DNA of 10,948 bases. It comes from Acidimicrobiaceae bacterium (GTDB taxonomy: Bacteria; Actinomycetota; Acidimicrobiia; Acidimicrobiales; Acidimicrobiaceae). The stretch's first letter is position 1. Each line of letters begins with the position of its first letter. Position numbers and translations under genes: made by a program. Positions 1 to 6,322 of the stretch are shown piece by piece. The DNA lies in contig JABEUP010000206.1 in the NCBI GenBank assembly GCA_013044365.1, positions 1 through 10,948 of the forward strand. The letters run 5' to 3'. The notes beneath the pieces are model-generated. The model was not told where the DNA came from, did not search any database, and saw nothing but the letters and a program-made list of their open reading frames with translations.

Positions 1-1
1 A

Positions 2-154
2 TCTTGGCTCCACCACACGGATAAATCCGAGGGACTCAAGCGAACATTACAATCGTTCCTGGGTTTGAACCAACTCTGTCATCCAGCATCCTGGCTGCCT
101 CCAATTCCCAAAAAACCTAGTTTTACTAATTTGGTCTCCCAGATGCGCACTTAG
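2..154 (+). CDS. Possible 3' end of an unidentified gene, cut by the left edge
   Basis: One plus-strand frame is open from the first bases of the window to a TAG, giving 50 residues that end in NLVSQMRT. The frame is free of stops while the two other plus frames close quickly, and the residue mix (SFLGLNQLCHPASWLPPIPKK) is compatible with a real C-terminus. I do not recognise the family and see no domain motif in so short a piece. An imperfect hairpin begins inside the last sense codon and covers the stop. A chance open frame of this length is also possible, so this is a tentative call that depends on what lies to the left of the window. Confidence 0.3.
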   Translation, partial: SWLHHTDKSEGLKRTLQSFLGLNQLCHPASWLPPIPKKPSFTNLVSQMRT

Positions 155-700
155 TCCGATAGCTTACGCTCGGCTTAGTAGATACTGAATGAACCGTATC
201 CAATTTCGAACAAACCCATGCAACAACGCGTTTCACAACAGCCCTATCCGCCTTCACGCTGAAGTATAAAAAGTTCCAAATCTGAATTCAATAGTCAACC
301 TTGGATTAAGATATCAACTCGTGATTCTGATCTAAGGGTAAACATTGCTATGCGAGCAGGTCAACAGCTGCTTGGATTGTTCAGAAATGTAAGCAAATCC
401 GCCATAAACAAAAGTCTCCCTAGTACTGGTCCCCCTTTATGCATGTCTTCGGTTATGGACCTGAAAGCCACGACGAGTCATTGAGGCAGCTAATGATTTG
501 AAGAGAGCAAGCAAGTTACCAACCAAGATCGTCCGATCTACAGACTCTAATCTCCCCAAATTCCCAGAGATAACAGGACCACAATATGAATTTCGAGGTA
601 TAACCATTTGAAAACACAATCGATTTCCTGGGAGATCTCACCCAAAAATTATACTCAACTGGTCGGCGTCAGAACTCATCTGAGACGGCGAGGACACGAC
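155..700. other. Gene-poor stretch, about 550 bases
   Basis: Both strands are interrupted by stops. The only sizeable frame (minus strand, 437-619, TTG start, 60 codons) has no ribosome-binding site and no recognisable motif, so I do not call it a gene. The stretch is AT-richer than the genes and contains a 31-base imperfect hairpin at its left end. It presumably holds the 3' flank of the AMDase-like gene. Confidence 0.5.
644..691 (-). terminator. Weak candidate terminator of the AMDase-like gene
   Basis: Read on the minus strand just after the stop of the AMDase-like gene, CGTCTCAGA and TCTGACG can pair around a five-base loop with a two-base bulge (667-691), and a run of five T lies further downstream (644-648). 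The gap of about 18 bases between stem and T-run makes it a poor textbook terminator. Confidence 0.2.
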
Positions 701-1441
701 TCAAGAAAAAAGAGCTGCCGGAAGTTCAGCTAGTAATTTCCCATAGCCTCGGATCTTTTCGTGGACATGAAGCTTGTGTTGGATGGCCCAAATTCGCGAA
801 GTTGTTGCGTGAACCACTGGAACCCCCAAGTCCTGCTCGAGCATCTCTAGGATATCTAAAATATTCCAACCAGATCCAAGAAGGTAAATACCGTCCGCTC
901 CGCTCGATTTGAGAAATACCTCCTTGGTAAACGCGTACACTTCTCTGGATGAGAGCAGCTGAACCCGATTGAATTGAACGTCCATTCCCTCCATGGCGGC
1001 AACCTCAATACCTCCGTCTTCAAAGTAACGACCGAAGATTTTGTTAATTTCGCCGCCAAAATAACTTATGCCAACGATACGGCGAATGCCCAAAGATCTC
1101 ATTGCTTCGATCTGTGTCATTGGCGCCGTCATAACCGGTACTCCGTAGTCCTTTTCCCAGCGTTCGACAATCAGCTTTTCGCCTTCAATGCCTTGGACCA
1201 TGAAGATTGGAGCACCTTCAGGATGAATCAGATCGACCCCAGCCTCTGCAAGTTCTTTTACGTGCGGTTCATAGTCGTCGATAGTTCTTTCAAACTCTTT
1301 GGTGGTCCCTTCGCGAACGTTTAGATACATCGGAAGAACCCCGATTCCGTCAGGAAGGAGCTTGCAAAATGATTCCAATCCTCCAAGTCGTCGGGTTGGT
1401 TTGATGATTCCCACGCTACCTCGCCAGGTCACAAAAGCCAC
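701..1441 (-). CDS. AMDase / maleate isomerase (Asp/Glu racemase superfamily) homologue lacking both catalytic cysteines
   Basis: A 246-residue protein of the usual length for the arylmalonate decarboxylase/maleate cis-trans isomerase family. Recognition rests on the C-terminal half: LDILEMLEQDLGVPVVHATTS followed by W-A-x-x-x-K-L and a GYGKLL tail matches the family pattern LDxIxxxExxLGVPVVSSxxAxxWxxLR. The first active-site loop reads HPEGAPIFMVQG (about 73-84) and the second LLGSGWN (187-193). Family members place one or both catalytic cysteines in these loops; here they carry Gly76 and Gly189-Ser190, and the only cysteine is Cys26. Racemase, isomerase or decarboxylase chemistry by the known mechanism therefore looks unlikely, and the true reaction is unknown. 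The GTG start is fixed by an excellent ribosome-binding site, AAGGAGGT, six bases upstream. It lies downstream of the substrate-binding lipoprotein gene on the same strand after a 290-base gap, so the two may share a pathway for a small carboxylate; that link is inference. Confidence 0.8.
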   Translation of the reverse strand: MAFVTWRGSVGIIKPTRRLGGLESFCKLLPDGIGVLPMYLNVREGTTKEFERTIDDYEPHVKELAEAGVDLIHPEGAPIFMVQGIEGEKLIVERWEKDYGVPVMTAPMTQIEAMRSLGIRRIVGISYFGGEINKIFGRYFEDGGIEVAAMEGMDVQFNRVQLLSSREVYAFTKEVFLKSSGADGIYLLGSGWNILDILEMLEQDLGVPVVHATTSRIWAIQHKLHVHEKIRGYGKLLAELPAALFS

Positions 1442-1447
1442 GTATTT

Positions 1448-1455
1448 ACCTCCTT
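1448..1455 (-). promoter_or_regulatory. Strong ribosome-binding site fixing a GTG start
   Basis: The minus strand reads AAGGAGGT, six bases before the GTG start of the AMDase-like gene. It is one of the strongest ribosome-binding sites in the window and supports the GTG as the true start. Confidence 0.75.
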
Positions 1456-1481
1456 GAGAGTCTTAATGGGTACAGAAAAAA

Positions 1482-1497
1482 GAATTTACGAATTTAC
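1482..1497. repeat. Tandem octamer GAATTTAC x2
   Basis: Two perfect adjacent copies of GAATTTAC lie 41-56 bases upstream of the GTG start of the AMDase-like gene, next to a poly-A/T stretch. The position fits a promoter-proximal regulatory site, but a chance duplication in AT-rich DNA is also plausible. Confidence 0.45.
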
Positions 1498-1584
1498 TAA
1501 TCTGGAGGACTTGGCGCCTGTTGAACTTAAGGCTTACCTCGGTTAATGCTCTCAATCACCCTTGGATCTTTCATATAGGCCTTC

Positions 1585-1628
1585 CTAAATACTTGAAGTG
1601 AAGTGGCAACCTACAGCCAGGTATTTAG
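1585..1628. repeat. Long intergenic hairpin between two minus-strand genes
   Basis: CTAAATACTTG (1585-1595) pairs with CAGGTATTTAG (1618-1628): eight perfect pairs, one G-T, then two more pairs. The 22-base loop itself can fold a small stem (GTGG with CCTAC, one bulge). It sits about 100 bases after the stop of the substrate-binding protein gene and upstream of the AMDase-like gene. No T-run follows on either strand, so it is not a classical terminator; an RNA processing or stabilising element, or a protein-binding site, are alternatives. Confidence 0.5.
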
Positions 1629-1731
1629 AAACCAGAACAAGGCTGAATTTCATCATCTATCTGGAACTTTACTTTGTCTCCTCCGCACAAGAAGGTCAGC
1701 TTGGATGATGCGAAACGCAATAACCGTGGCA

Positions 1732-2811
1732 TTAGCCGGTGTACTGATTTGTCCATAAACTGCCTTCGGTCACATTTATCTGTTCTCCGGGTTTCACTTG
1801 ACCAGTCTTCTGTGCAAATTTGAGGGCATCATTCCATCCAACCTGGGTTTGCTGCATCGTTGGGGTAAAAGCAATGCTGTCTAACGACGACTGAATGACG
1901 GCTGCAGAGAGTTTAGGGTAAAGAGTCTGCAACGCCGAAATCGCAGCTGGAGTTTTCTGCGACATTTGTGTCAGCGCCTTTTGCAGAGCACCTACCAGTG
2001 CCTTTACTACAGCTGGATGTGATTTCGCGTAGCTAGGCGTAGTAATCAATATCCCATCTGTCTCATCAGAGAGATAAGGAAGCTCCTTAGAATTCGCTAA
2101 TACTGATCCGAATCCTCCGGCAACGGCAATACTGCTATTAGGTGGGCTTGCCAAAAATTCTTGCGCCAAGTTGTGTTGAATCGCAGCCAATTGGGCCGAC
2201 ACGCTTGAAATTGACACCTCGTGAATGGCGGAGACAGGTACGCCAGCCTGAGCTTCAAAGTCAGCCATTATTGACTTGTCAGATGTGCTGAGGGTGGCAT
2301 CCGTTGTGCCTTCGAGACCTTTGATCCGAGCAGCCAGTGGTTGGCTGATCGATAGATTATGAGCCTTGATCCAGGCGTTCGACACAACCAACTGTATGCT
2401 TTCGCCTTTATTGATGCCGGCTACGGCAAGTAACGGGATTTTCTTAGCCGCCGCCAAGAGCAAAGCGGTAGAACTGGCAAAAACAAACTGCACGCTTCCG
2501 CTCTGCAGTGCCGCGTTGGCAACGCTACTTCCTGCAACGGTTTCAATCTTTACGTCGAGACCAGCAGCTTTCAGATACCCAAGCTGCTGTGCAACATCTA
2601 TGGTGGCGAACGGCTCCGTGTTGACGGCTTTTGCAAAGGTGATAGAAACTGGTGCAGCGGTAGATGTCGAGGTGCTGGTTGCGGAGATAGCACTGGCGGA
2701 GGAAGTTGAAGACCCGCATGCCGCCAACAGTATCGCCAAGAACAAGCCCGTGGACGTGAGCCAGCTCGATTTCAAAGCCCGCCGACTGAAGTCCGTCCTT
2801 TTACGAATCAT
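1732..2811 (-). CDS. ABC transporter substrate-binding lipoprotein, NMT1/SsuA (nitrate-sulfonate-type) family
   Basis: Extracytoplasmic solute-binding protein, 359 residues from the preferred start. The N-terminus is a lipoprotein signal: a charged region with S-R-R-A-L-K (9-14, twin-arginine-like), a hydrophobic core, and the lipobox LAAC with Cys32 as lipidation site. A Ser/Thr/Ala linker follows. The mature part begins with the family pattern ITFAKAVNTEPFATIDVAQQLGYLKAAGLDVKI, where the motif 'short-term binding, G(Y/F)xKxxGLDVxx' is typical of NMT1-like proteins; the AALQSGSVQFVFASSTALLLAA stretch matches their 'GxVDxxxxxxxxxxxA' core. Family members bind small organic ions such as sulfonates, taurine, nitrate or pyrimidine precursors; the ligand here cannot be read. 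ATG 2811 is preferred to an upstream TTG at 2856 because GGGGGGTC lies just upstream of it and the signal peptide then has normal length. No permease or ATPase gene is in the window, so partners must lie elsewhere. Confidence 0.88.
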   Translation of the reverse strand: MIRKRTDFSRRALKSSWLTSTGLFLAILLAACGSSTSSASAISATSTSTSTAAPVSITFAKAVNTEPFATIDVAQQLGYLKAAGLDVKIETVAGSSVANAALQSGSVQFVFASSTALLLAAAKKIPLLAVAGINKGESIQLVVSNAWIKAHNLSISQPLAARIKGLEGTTDATLSTSDKSIMADFEAQAGVPVSAIHEVSISSVSAQLAAIQHNLAQEFLASPPNSSIAVAGGFGSVLANSKELPYLSDETDGILITTPSYAKSHPAVVKALVGALQKALTQMSQKTPAAISALQTLYPKLSAAVIQSSLDSIAFTPTMQQTQVGWNDALKFAQKTGQVKPGEQINVTEGSLWTNQYTG

Positions 2812-2879
2812 TGTGACCCCCCGGTTCGATTCACAAATGCTTATAAGAGTATCCAAGGAAAAACGAGTAACGACATGTC

Positions 2880-2907
2880 ACACTAACAGACCGTTGAAAA
2901 TTGTCAA
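2880..2907 (-). promoter_or_regulatory. Promoter of the substrate-binding lipoprotein gene
   Basis: On the minus strand a perfect TTGACA (2902-2907) is followed after 16 bases by TAGTGT (2880-2885), which fits the relaxed actinobacterial TANNNT -10 pattern. It lies about 70 bases before the ATG at 2811. The -35 box falls within an inverted repeat, implying repression or regulated access. Confidence 0.5.
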
Positions 2908-2909
2908 CG
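2892..2909. promoter_or_regulatory. 18-bp near-perfect palindrome, candidate operator
   Basis: CGTTGA and TCAACG flank AAATTG; the whole 18 bases are self-complementary except for one mismatched pair (2898/2903), with AATT at the centre. It covers the TTGACA -35 box of the lipoprotein gene. Size and symmetry suit a dimeric repressor of the GntR, LacI or TetR type; no such regulator is encoded in the window. Confidence 0.5.
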
Positions 2910-3281
2910 ACTACTGGATCCATGGAGATGGAGACATCAAAGTCTTATAACTTGGCCGGTTGAGTTAGGAATTTAATTCAGTTACTCTCTTTAGGCAGGA
3001 TCAGTCCAATTACTGCTCTACCTGGATTGTGGATCAGGCACAGATTCCCGGTGATTTTGAGCAAAGAGTGAGGGATCCAACGATTGAGTTAATAATCTTG
3101 GAGTATGGGACTAGCTGGGAGGAGTCCAAAGGTTGGCCTGTGGCCCGAGACGCTATTATCGATTCAGCAAATACCTTTTGAATTAAAAGTTGACACCAAT
3201 TCGGATATTCGGGACGAGTCTGGTTCGTTGCATATCCTTGCGGCAATAAAAACATACCAGCTCACGCATTGGAGGAGAACA
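2910..3281. other. Gene-poor stretch between divergent transporter genes
   Basis: No convincing gene. Frames at 3034-3255 (minus) and 3105-3281 (plus) have no recognisable motif. An isolated TTGACA (3190-3195, plus strand) has no good -10 partner at normal spacing. The promoter of the downstream exporter should lie here or just beyond but I cannot place it with confidence. Confidence 0.4.
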
Positions 3282-3356
3282 ATGGAGTTGCTTACCATAG
3301 AGTTGGATAAGAGAACGTATGCGGGTCTTCAAATACCTTTGCGCCAAGTCGTATGA
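3282..3356 (+). CDS. Possible leader peptide ORF (24 codons) upstream of the drug exporter
   Basis: An ATG preceded by GGAGGAG four bases upstream opens a 24-codon frame (MELLTIELDKRT...LRQVV) that ends in TGA 109 bases before the GTG start of the DHA2 exporter. The ribosome-binding site is better than that of the exporter itself, which suggests that ribosomes do load here. It could be a regulatory leader peptide, as known upstream of some drug-resistance genes, or the truncated beginning of a lost gene. The peptide has no run of a single amino acid that would point to an attenuator. Existence as a translated ORF is plausible; its role is inference. Confidence 0.35.
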   Translation: MELLTIELDKRTYAGLQIPLRQVV

Positions 3357-3452
3357 ACCTATCCAGCAAAAGGAAACTCAACTCGTTGATACCTCCAGAC
3401 CCAATTCTCCAAAGTCAACCTGCCAACGGTTCACTGCATCCAACCAAGTCTA

Positions 3453-3464
3453 GGAGCGGACTCC
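3453..3464 (+). promoter_or_regulatory. Hairpin pairing the exporter's ribosome-binding site
   Basis: The exporter's Shine-Dalgarno AGGAG (3452-3456) is part of GGAG-CGGA-CTCC, a four-pair stem with a tetraloop that ends two bases before the GTG start. Folding would hide the site; opening it by an upstream translating ribosome or another structure would expose it. The stem is short, so stability is moderate. Confidence 0.4.
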
Positions 3465-3465
3465 G

Positions 3466-4959
3466 GTGAGCGAAAAGACGTCCGCATCCGCTAAGACGAA
3501 CAGCAACAGAAAATGGACAGTCCTGGCAGTTACAACTCTTGGGGCATTCATAGCAAACGTCGATGCGACGATCGTTGTCGTTGGACTGCCGCGTATTCTT
3601 CAAGGACTACACGCAAGTATCAACACCGGACTTTGGACTCTGACCGGCTACCTGCTGGTAAGCACCATCCTCCTGTTGCCGGTCGGACGCTGGTCGGACC
3701 TGTTTGGCCGCAAGCGTATCTACATCATCGGTTATATCATCTTTGCAATCGGCTCCGCCCTCTGCGCTCTAGCTCCGACAGGAGGAGCACTGGTGGGTTT
3801 CCGTCTTCTTCAGGGAGTCGGCGGAGGCGTCCTCGCCAGCGTTGCCACGCCAATCATTACCGAAGCTTTTCCTCCTGAGGAATTAGGACGCGCACTAGGT
3901 ATCAACTCCGTCGCCTGGGTTCTCGGCTCGGTAGTGGGCCCGGTCGCAGGAGGTGTGCTGGTAACCGATTTTGGGTGGCGTTCGATCTTTTGGGTAACGG
4001 TGCCTTTTGCAATAGCGGGGGCTGTTGTCGGGATAAAAGTGCTGCCGACCAAATCACGCCCGACTGAGCGCCAACCAATGGACTGGATAGGAGCAACGAG
4101 TTTTACTGTCGCTCTTGCCTCGCTTTTGATCGCGCTGTCTCAAGGGATCGGCTGGGGGTGGACCAGCGGCCGGATACTTGGCCTTTTCGCATTGGCAGTT
4201 ATAGCTTTGGTGGTCTTTTTCATTGGGGAATCCCGGCGCAAGTATCCTCTTTTTATGCTCAAACTCTTCCGGCATCGCCACTTTGCCGCCACCCAGGGAG
4301 TGGCTATTTTCGCGAGCCTGGCCTTCTTTGCAACTACATTCCTTTTGACTTTCTACCTCCAAGGCGCCCTGCACCGGACTCCCTTGGCGACCGGTCTTCT
4401 TCTTGTTCCCCTTTCGATTCCGCAAATGATCACCGCGCCCATTGGAGGCCGTTTGGCAGACCGGATTGGATTTGCAAGACCCATAGTCGCCGGCCTGGTG
4501 ATACTTGCAATCGCCGATTGGTTATTGAGTTTGTTGGGACCGCACCTCAACTACGCCTTGCTGATCATACCCCTGGCGCTTATATCGGTAGGGAATGGGC
4601 TTTACTGGCCGCCTTTAGTCAAAGGGACCATGCAATCGGCGCCAAAGCAAGTGGCAGGGGCTGCCGCTGGAATGTTTTACACCTTGAGAAATGTCGGTTT
4701 TACGCTTTCGCTGACGCTGGCTCTTCTTAGCGCGGAAAGCAGTCTCCCCCACGCAACTGCCACACGAGTTTTTCTTGGGATAGGGGAAGTTCTTAGTACT
4801 TCGTCAGCTGCCACGCTTTCGCACAGTATCGACATCACCTTCCGGCTATTTGTCATCTGCTATGTAGTGGCACTGCTGTTTGCTCTTCTGCTGTTAAAGC
4901 ACGTCGGTTCGACTGAAACCAAAACCGGTAATCAGGAGACATTGCCAATTGAGGCGTAG
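3466..4959 (+). CDS. MFS drug exporter, DHA2 (EmrB/QacA-like) 14-helix family
   Basis: Inner-membrane proton-coupled multidrug exporter of 497 residues, normal for the 14-helix DHA2 group. Signature motifs are present in order: motif D1 NVDATIVVVGLPRI (31-44) in helix 1, motif A GRWSDLFGRKR (74-84) in the helix 2-3 loop, motif B RLLQGVGGG (113-121), and antiporter motif C GSVVGPVAGGVL (154-165) in helix 5, followed by WRSIFWV. A second motif-A-like loop GGRLADRIG occurs in the second half. The N-terminus (SEKTSASAKTNSNRK) is cytoplasmic and soluble. The GTG start has AGGAG nine bases upstream. Substrates cannot be predicted; typical ones are lipophilic cations, antibiotics or dyes. No TetR/MarR regulator gene adjoins it, unlike many relatives; instead the leader carries a short ORF and a hairpin over the ribosome-binding site. 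Confidence 0.92.
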   Translation: MSEKTSASAKTNSNRKWTVLAVTTLGAFIANVDATIVVVGLPRILQGLHASINTGLWTLTGYLLVSTILLLPVGRWSDLFGRKRIYIIGYIIFAIGSALCALAPTGGALVGFRLLQGVGGGVLASVATPIITEAFPPEELGRALGINSVAWVLGSVVGPVAGGVLVTDFGWRSIFWVTVPFAIAGAVVGIKVLPTKSRPTERQPMDWIGATSFTVALASLLIALSQGIGWGWTSGRILGLFALAVIALVVFFIGESRRKYPLFMLKLFRHRHFAATQGVAIFASLAFFATTFLLTFYLQGALHRTPLATGLLLVPLSIPQMITAPIGGRLADRIGFARPIVAGLVILAIADWLLSLLGPHLNYALLIIPLALISVGNGLYWPPLVKGTMQSAPKQVAGAAAGMFYTLRNVGFTLSLTLALLSAESSLPHATATRVFLGIGEVLSTSSAATLSHSIDITFRLFVICYVVALLFALLLLKHVGSTETKTGNQETLPIEA

Positions 4960-5109
4960 AATGTCCGGCAAAGTGTCAAGCCGTATCAAGTACTTTCTAG
5001 TACATAACGATGAAGGAACTCACTACCCAAGCAGCCAAAGAGGTCTGAAAAAATACTTCTACTTTCAGTAATCAAAACCGATAAGTATGATTAACGGCCT
5101 TGTCTGCTT

Positions 5110-5144
5110 AGTGCAACTCCGGATTTTTCAGATTCTGCACTTTT
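5110..5144 (+). terminator. Candidate terminator in the convergent gap after the exporter
   Basis: AGTGCA (5110-5115) and TGCACT (5136-5141) are perfect complements around a 20-base loop, and TTTT starts at 5141. It lies about 150 bases after the exporter stop and about 50 before the thioesterase stop on the opposite strand. The stem is short for its loop, so confidence is low. A second inverted repeat CTGAAA/TTTCAG (5045-5068) lies upstream and gives a T6 run when read on the minus strand. Confidence 0.3.
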
Positions 5145-5193
5145 CAGAGCATCAGGCTAACAATAATTGCCGTCCTTCAGCCTTTGTGCAAAC

Positions 5194-5634
5194 CTACAAA
5201 CCCATTCCTTCAAAGAGTTCGTCAAGAGTTATGGACGTGGTGGTATTTTCGTTTATGGGGACGTGAACGGTATAGGCATCGGCCAATATCTCGCCATCCT
5301 GATCAGTTGTCACGTGCCTTAATTTGATGCTCCTGGTTCCTATATCAGAAACATATGAAGTGACGGTGACAATGTCATCCAGGCCAAACGGCTTTTTGTA
5401 TTCGCAGTGAGCCGAGATCACCGGCATAGCGAAACCTGTGGCCATTAGTCTGCTCAGCGAAATTCCCAGCAACTTAAATAGCTGGACCTCGTTCCTGTCA
5501 ATGAAGGAAAATACCGATGCAAAGTGAATCCTGGAAATGTCTACGTCCTGCATAGCCACGTGGACAATCGACTCAACCTTTGCTTCAGTTAACCGCTCTC
5601 TCCAGGTGATGGTTTGCTCCCTCAAATCGCTCAT
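5194..5634 (-). CDS. Hotdog-fold acyl-CoA thioesterase, 4HBT/YbgC-like
   Basis: A 146-residue single-domain protein, normal for the 4-hydroxybenzoyl-CoA thioesterase superfamily. The N-terminal part has the family signature around DVDISRIHFASVFSFIDRNEVQLFKLLG (30-57): an Asp (about 32) at the catalytic position, a following histidine loop, then the long central hotdog helix. The second half has the expected strands, with the pattern CEYKKPFGLDDIVTVTSYV and IKLRHVTTDQDGEILADAYTVHVPI. It likely hydrolyses an acyl- or aroyl-CoA in the cytoplasm; the substrate cannot be read. ATG 5634 is preferred to a GTG six bases upstream because GAGAGA then sits at normal distance. It stands alone between a convergent exporter gene and a gene-poor stretch, so no pathway is indicated. 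Confidence 0.8.
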   Translation of the reverse strand: MSDLREQTITWRERLTEAKVESIVHVAMQDVDISRIHFASVFSFIDRNEVQLFKLLGISLSRLMATGFAMPVISAHCEYKKPFGLDDIVTVTSYVSDIGTRSIKLRHVTTDQDGEILADAYTVHVPINENTTTSITLDELFEGMGL

Positions 5635-5669
5635 ATCCACGCTCTCTCAAATAAATACTTTCCCCTGTA

Positions 5670-5682
5670 ATTATCCACTATA
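5670..5682 (-). promoter_or_regulatory. Possible -10 region of the thioesterase gene
   Basis: The minus strand reads TATAGTGGATAAT (5670-5682), containing two -10-like hexamers, TATAGT and GATAAT, 36-48 bases before the ATG. No convincing -35 box is seen at normal spacing. Confidence 0.3.
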
Positions 5683-5836
5683 TCTGAGCGCCAAAGCTAA
5701 CTGATGGTTTTGAATGCGATGGACCAACTGACGCCTAGGAAACCACCGATACTTACAGGGTGCAATTGGACAGCCCTTAGACCAGAGTCAGCGATGCCGG
5801 ACTTTGAAGACTGTGGGAAAATCCCTCTGACTCTAA

Positions 5837-6079
5837 TGTTTCAGTTGCCATTCCACGATCATTTGCGCCTTCCCGCCTAAGGCTCGAGGGCCCGATGTCA
5901 TTGTCGATGCGGCTATATTCCAAATTCGCCCTGCATCTTTTCATGGCAGCTCCGGCCCGGTTTGCGCCTGCTATTACTGTAGTGGACGTTGGTACACGGA
6001 GGTCATGCACCCTTTGGCTCTCAATTCGCCAGGTGCTCGCCTGTATCGTAAGCGGAATTCGGTACCTTTTCTCATCTGA
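5837..6079 (+). pseudogene. Startless open frame with a Cys cluster, possible gene relic
   Basis: A plus-strand frame runs 80 codons between TAA and TGA. It has no ATG, GTG or TTG until an ATG near its middle (VMHPLALN). Its middle reads VCACYYCSGRWYTEV, with three closely spaced cysteines, and the upstream half is ordered (PDVIVDAAIFQIRPASF). I do not recognise it. It may be the remnant of a gene whose start has decayed, or a chance frame; overlapping minus-strand frames here show no recognisable features. Confidence 0.18.
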
Positions 6080-6308
6080 TCATTTAGTCTCGGCCATTAG
6101 GTGGCATACCTCTGCAGTCCTGCGACAGGCAGACAATCCTTGCTTCGGTGACAATTGTCGGGATTCAGGCGATAAATAGCCTTTCAGCCGCCGTTTCCCC
6201 CTTCGCGATGTCAGAAAAACCTTTATAGTCCCGAAGCGCCGACCAATGCGGGAGATGTCTTCAAACGCGTAACAAAGATTCGCAATACTCATGTGATATC
6301 GATCTTAC

Positions 6309-6321
6309 ATACTGATAGTAT
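6309..6321. promoter_or_regulatory. Candidate operator directly before the antitoxin ATG
   Basis: ATACT-GAT-AGTAT is a perfect five-base inverted repeat ending one base before the ATG at 6323. A second half-site AATACT (6284-6289) faces AGTATT (6317-6322) across 27 bases, with GATATCGATC between. Ribbon-helix-helix antitoxins of the FitA/VapB type autorepress by binding inverted repeats at their own promoter, so this is the expected place for the operator. Confidence 0.45.
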
Positions 6322-6322
6322 T

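Noticed and set aside
437..619. 60-codon minus-strand frame in the left gene-poor stretch
   Set aside because: TTG start, no ribosome-binding site, no motif, and located in AT-rich DNA.
2812..2856. Upstream TTG start for the lipoprotein gene
   Set aside because: It would put 15 extra residues (with a cysteine) before the signal peptide; ATG 2811 has a G-rich ribosome-binding site and yields a normal lipoprotein signal.
2366..2950. 194-codon plus-strand frame opposite the lipoprotein gene
   Set aside because: It lies antisense to the substrate-binding protein, whose signal peptide, lipobox and family pattern are clear. Its Ala/Ser-rich stretches mirror the other strand and it has no motif.
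4054..4730. Frames on both strands inside the exporter gene (minus 4054-4425, plus 4158-4730)
   Set aside because: They overlap the membrane segments of a clear DHA2 exporter and show no motif of their own.
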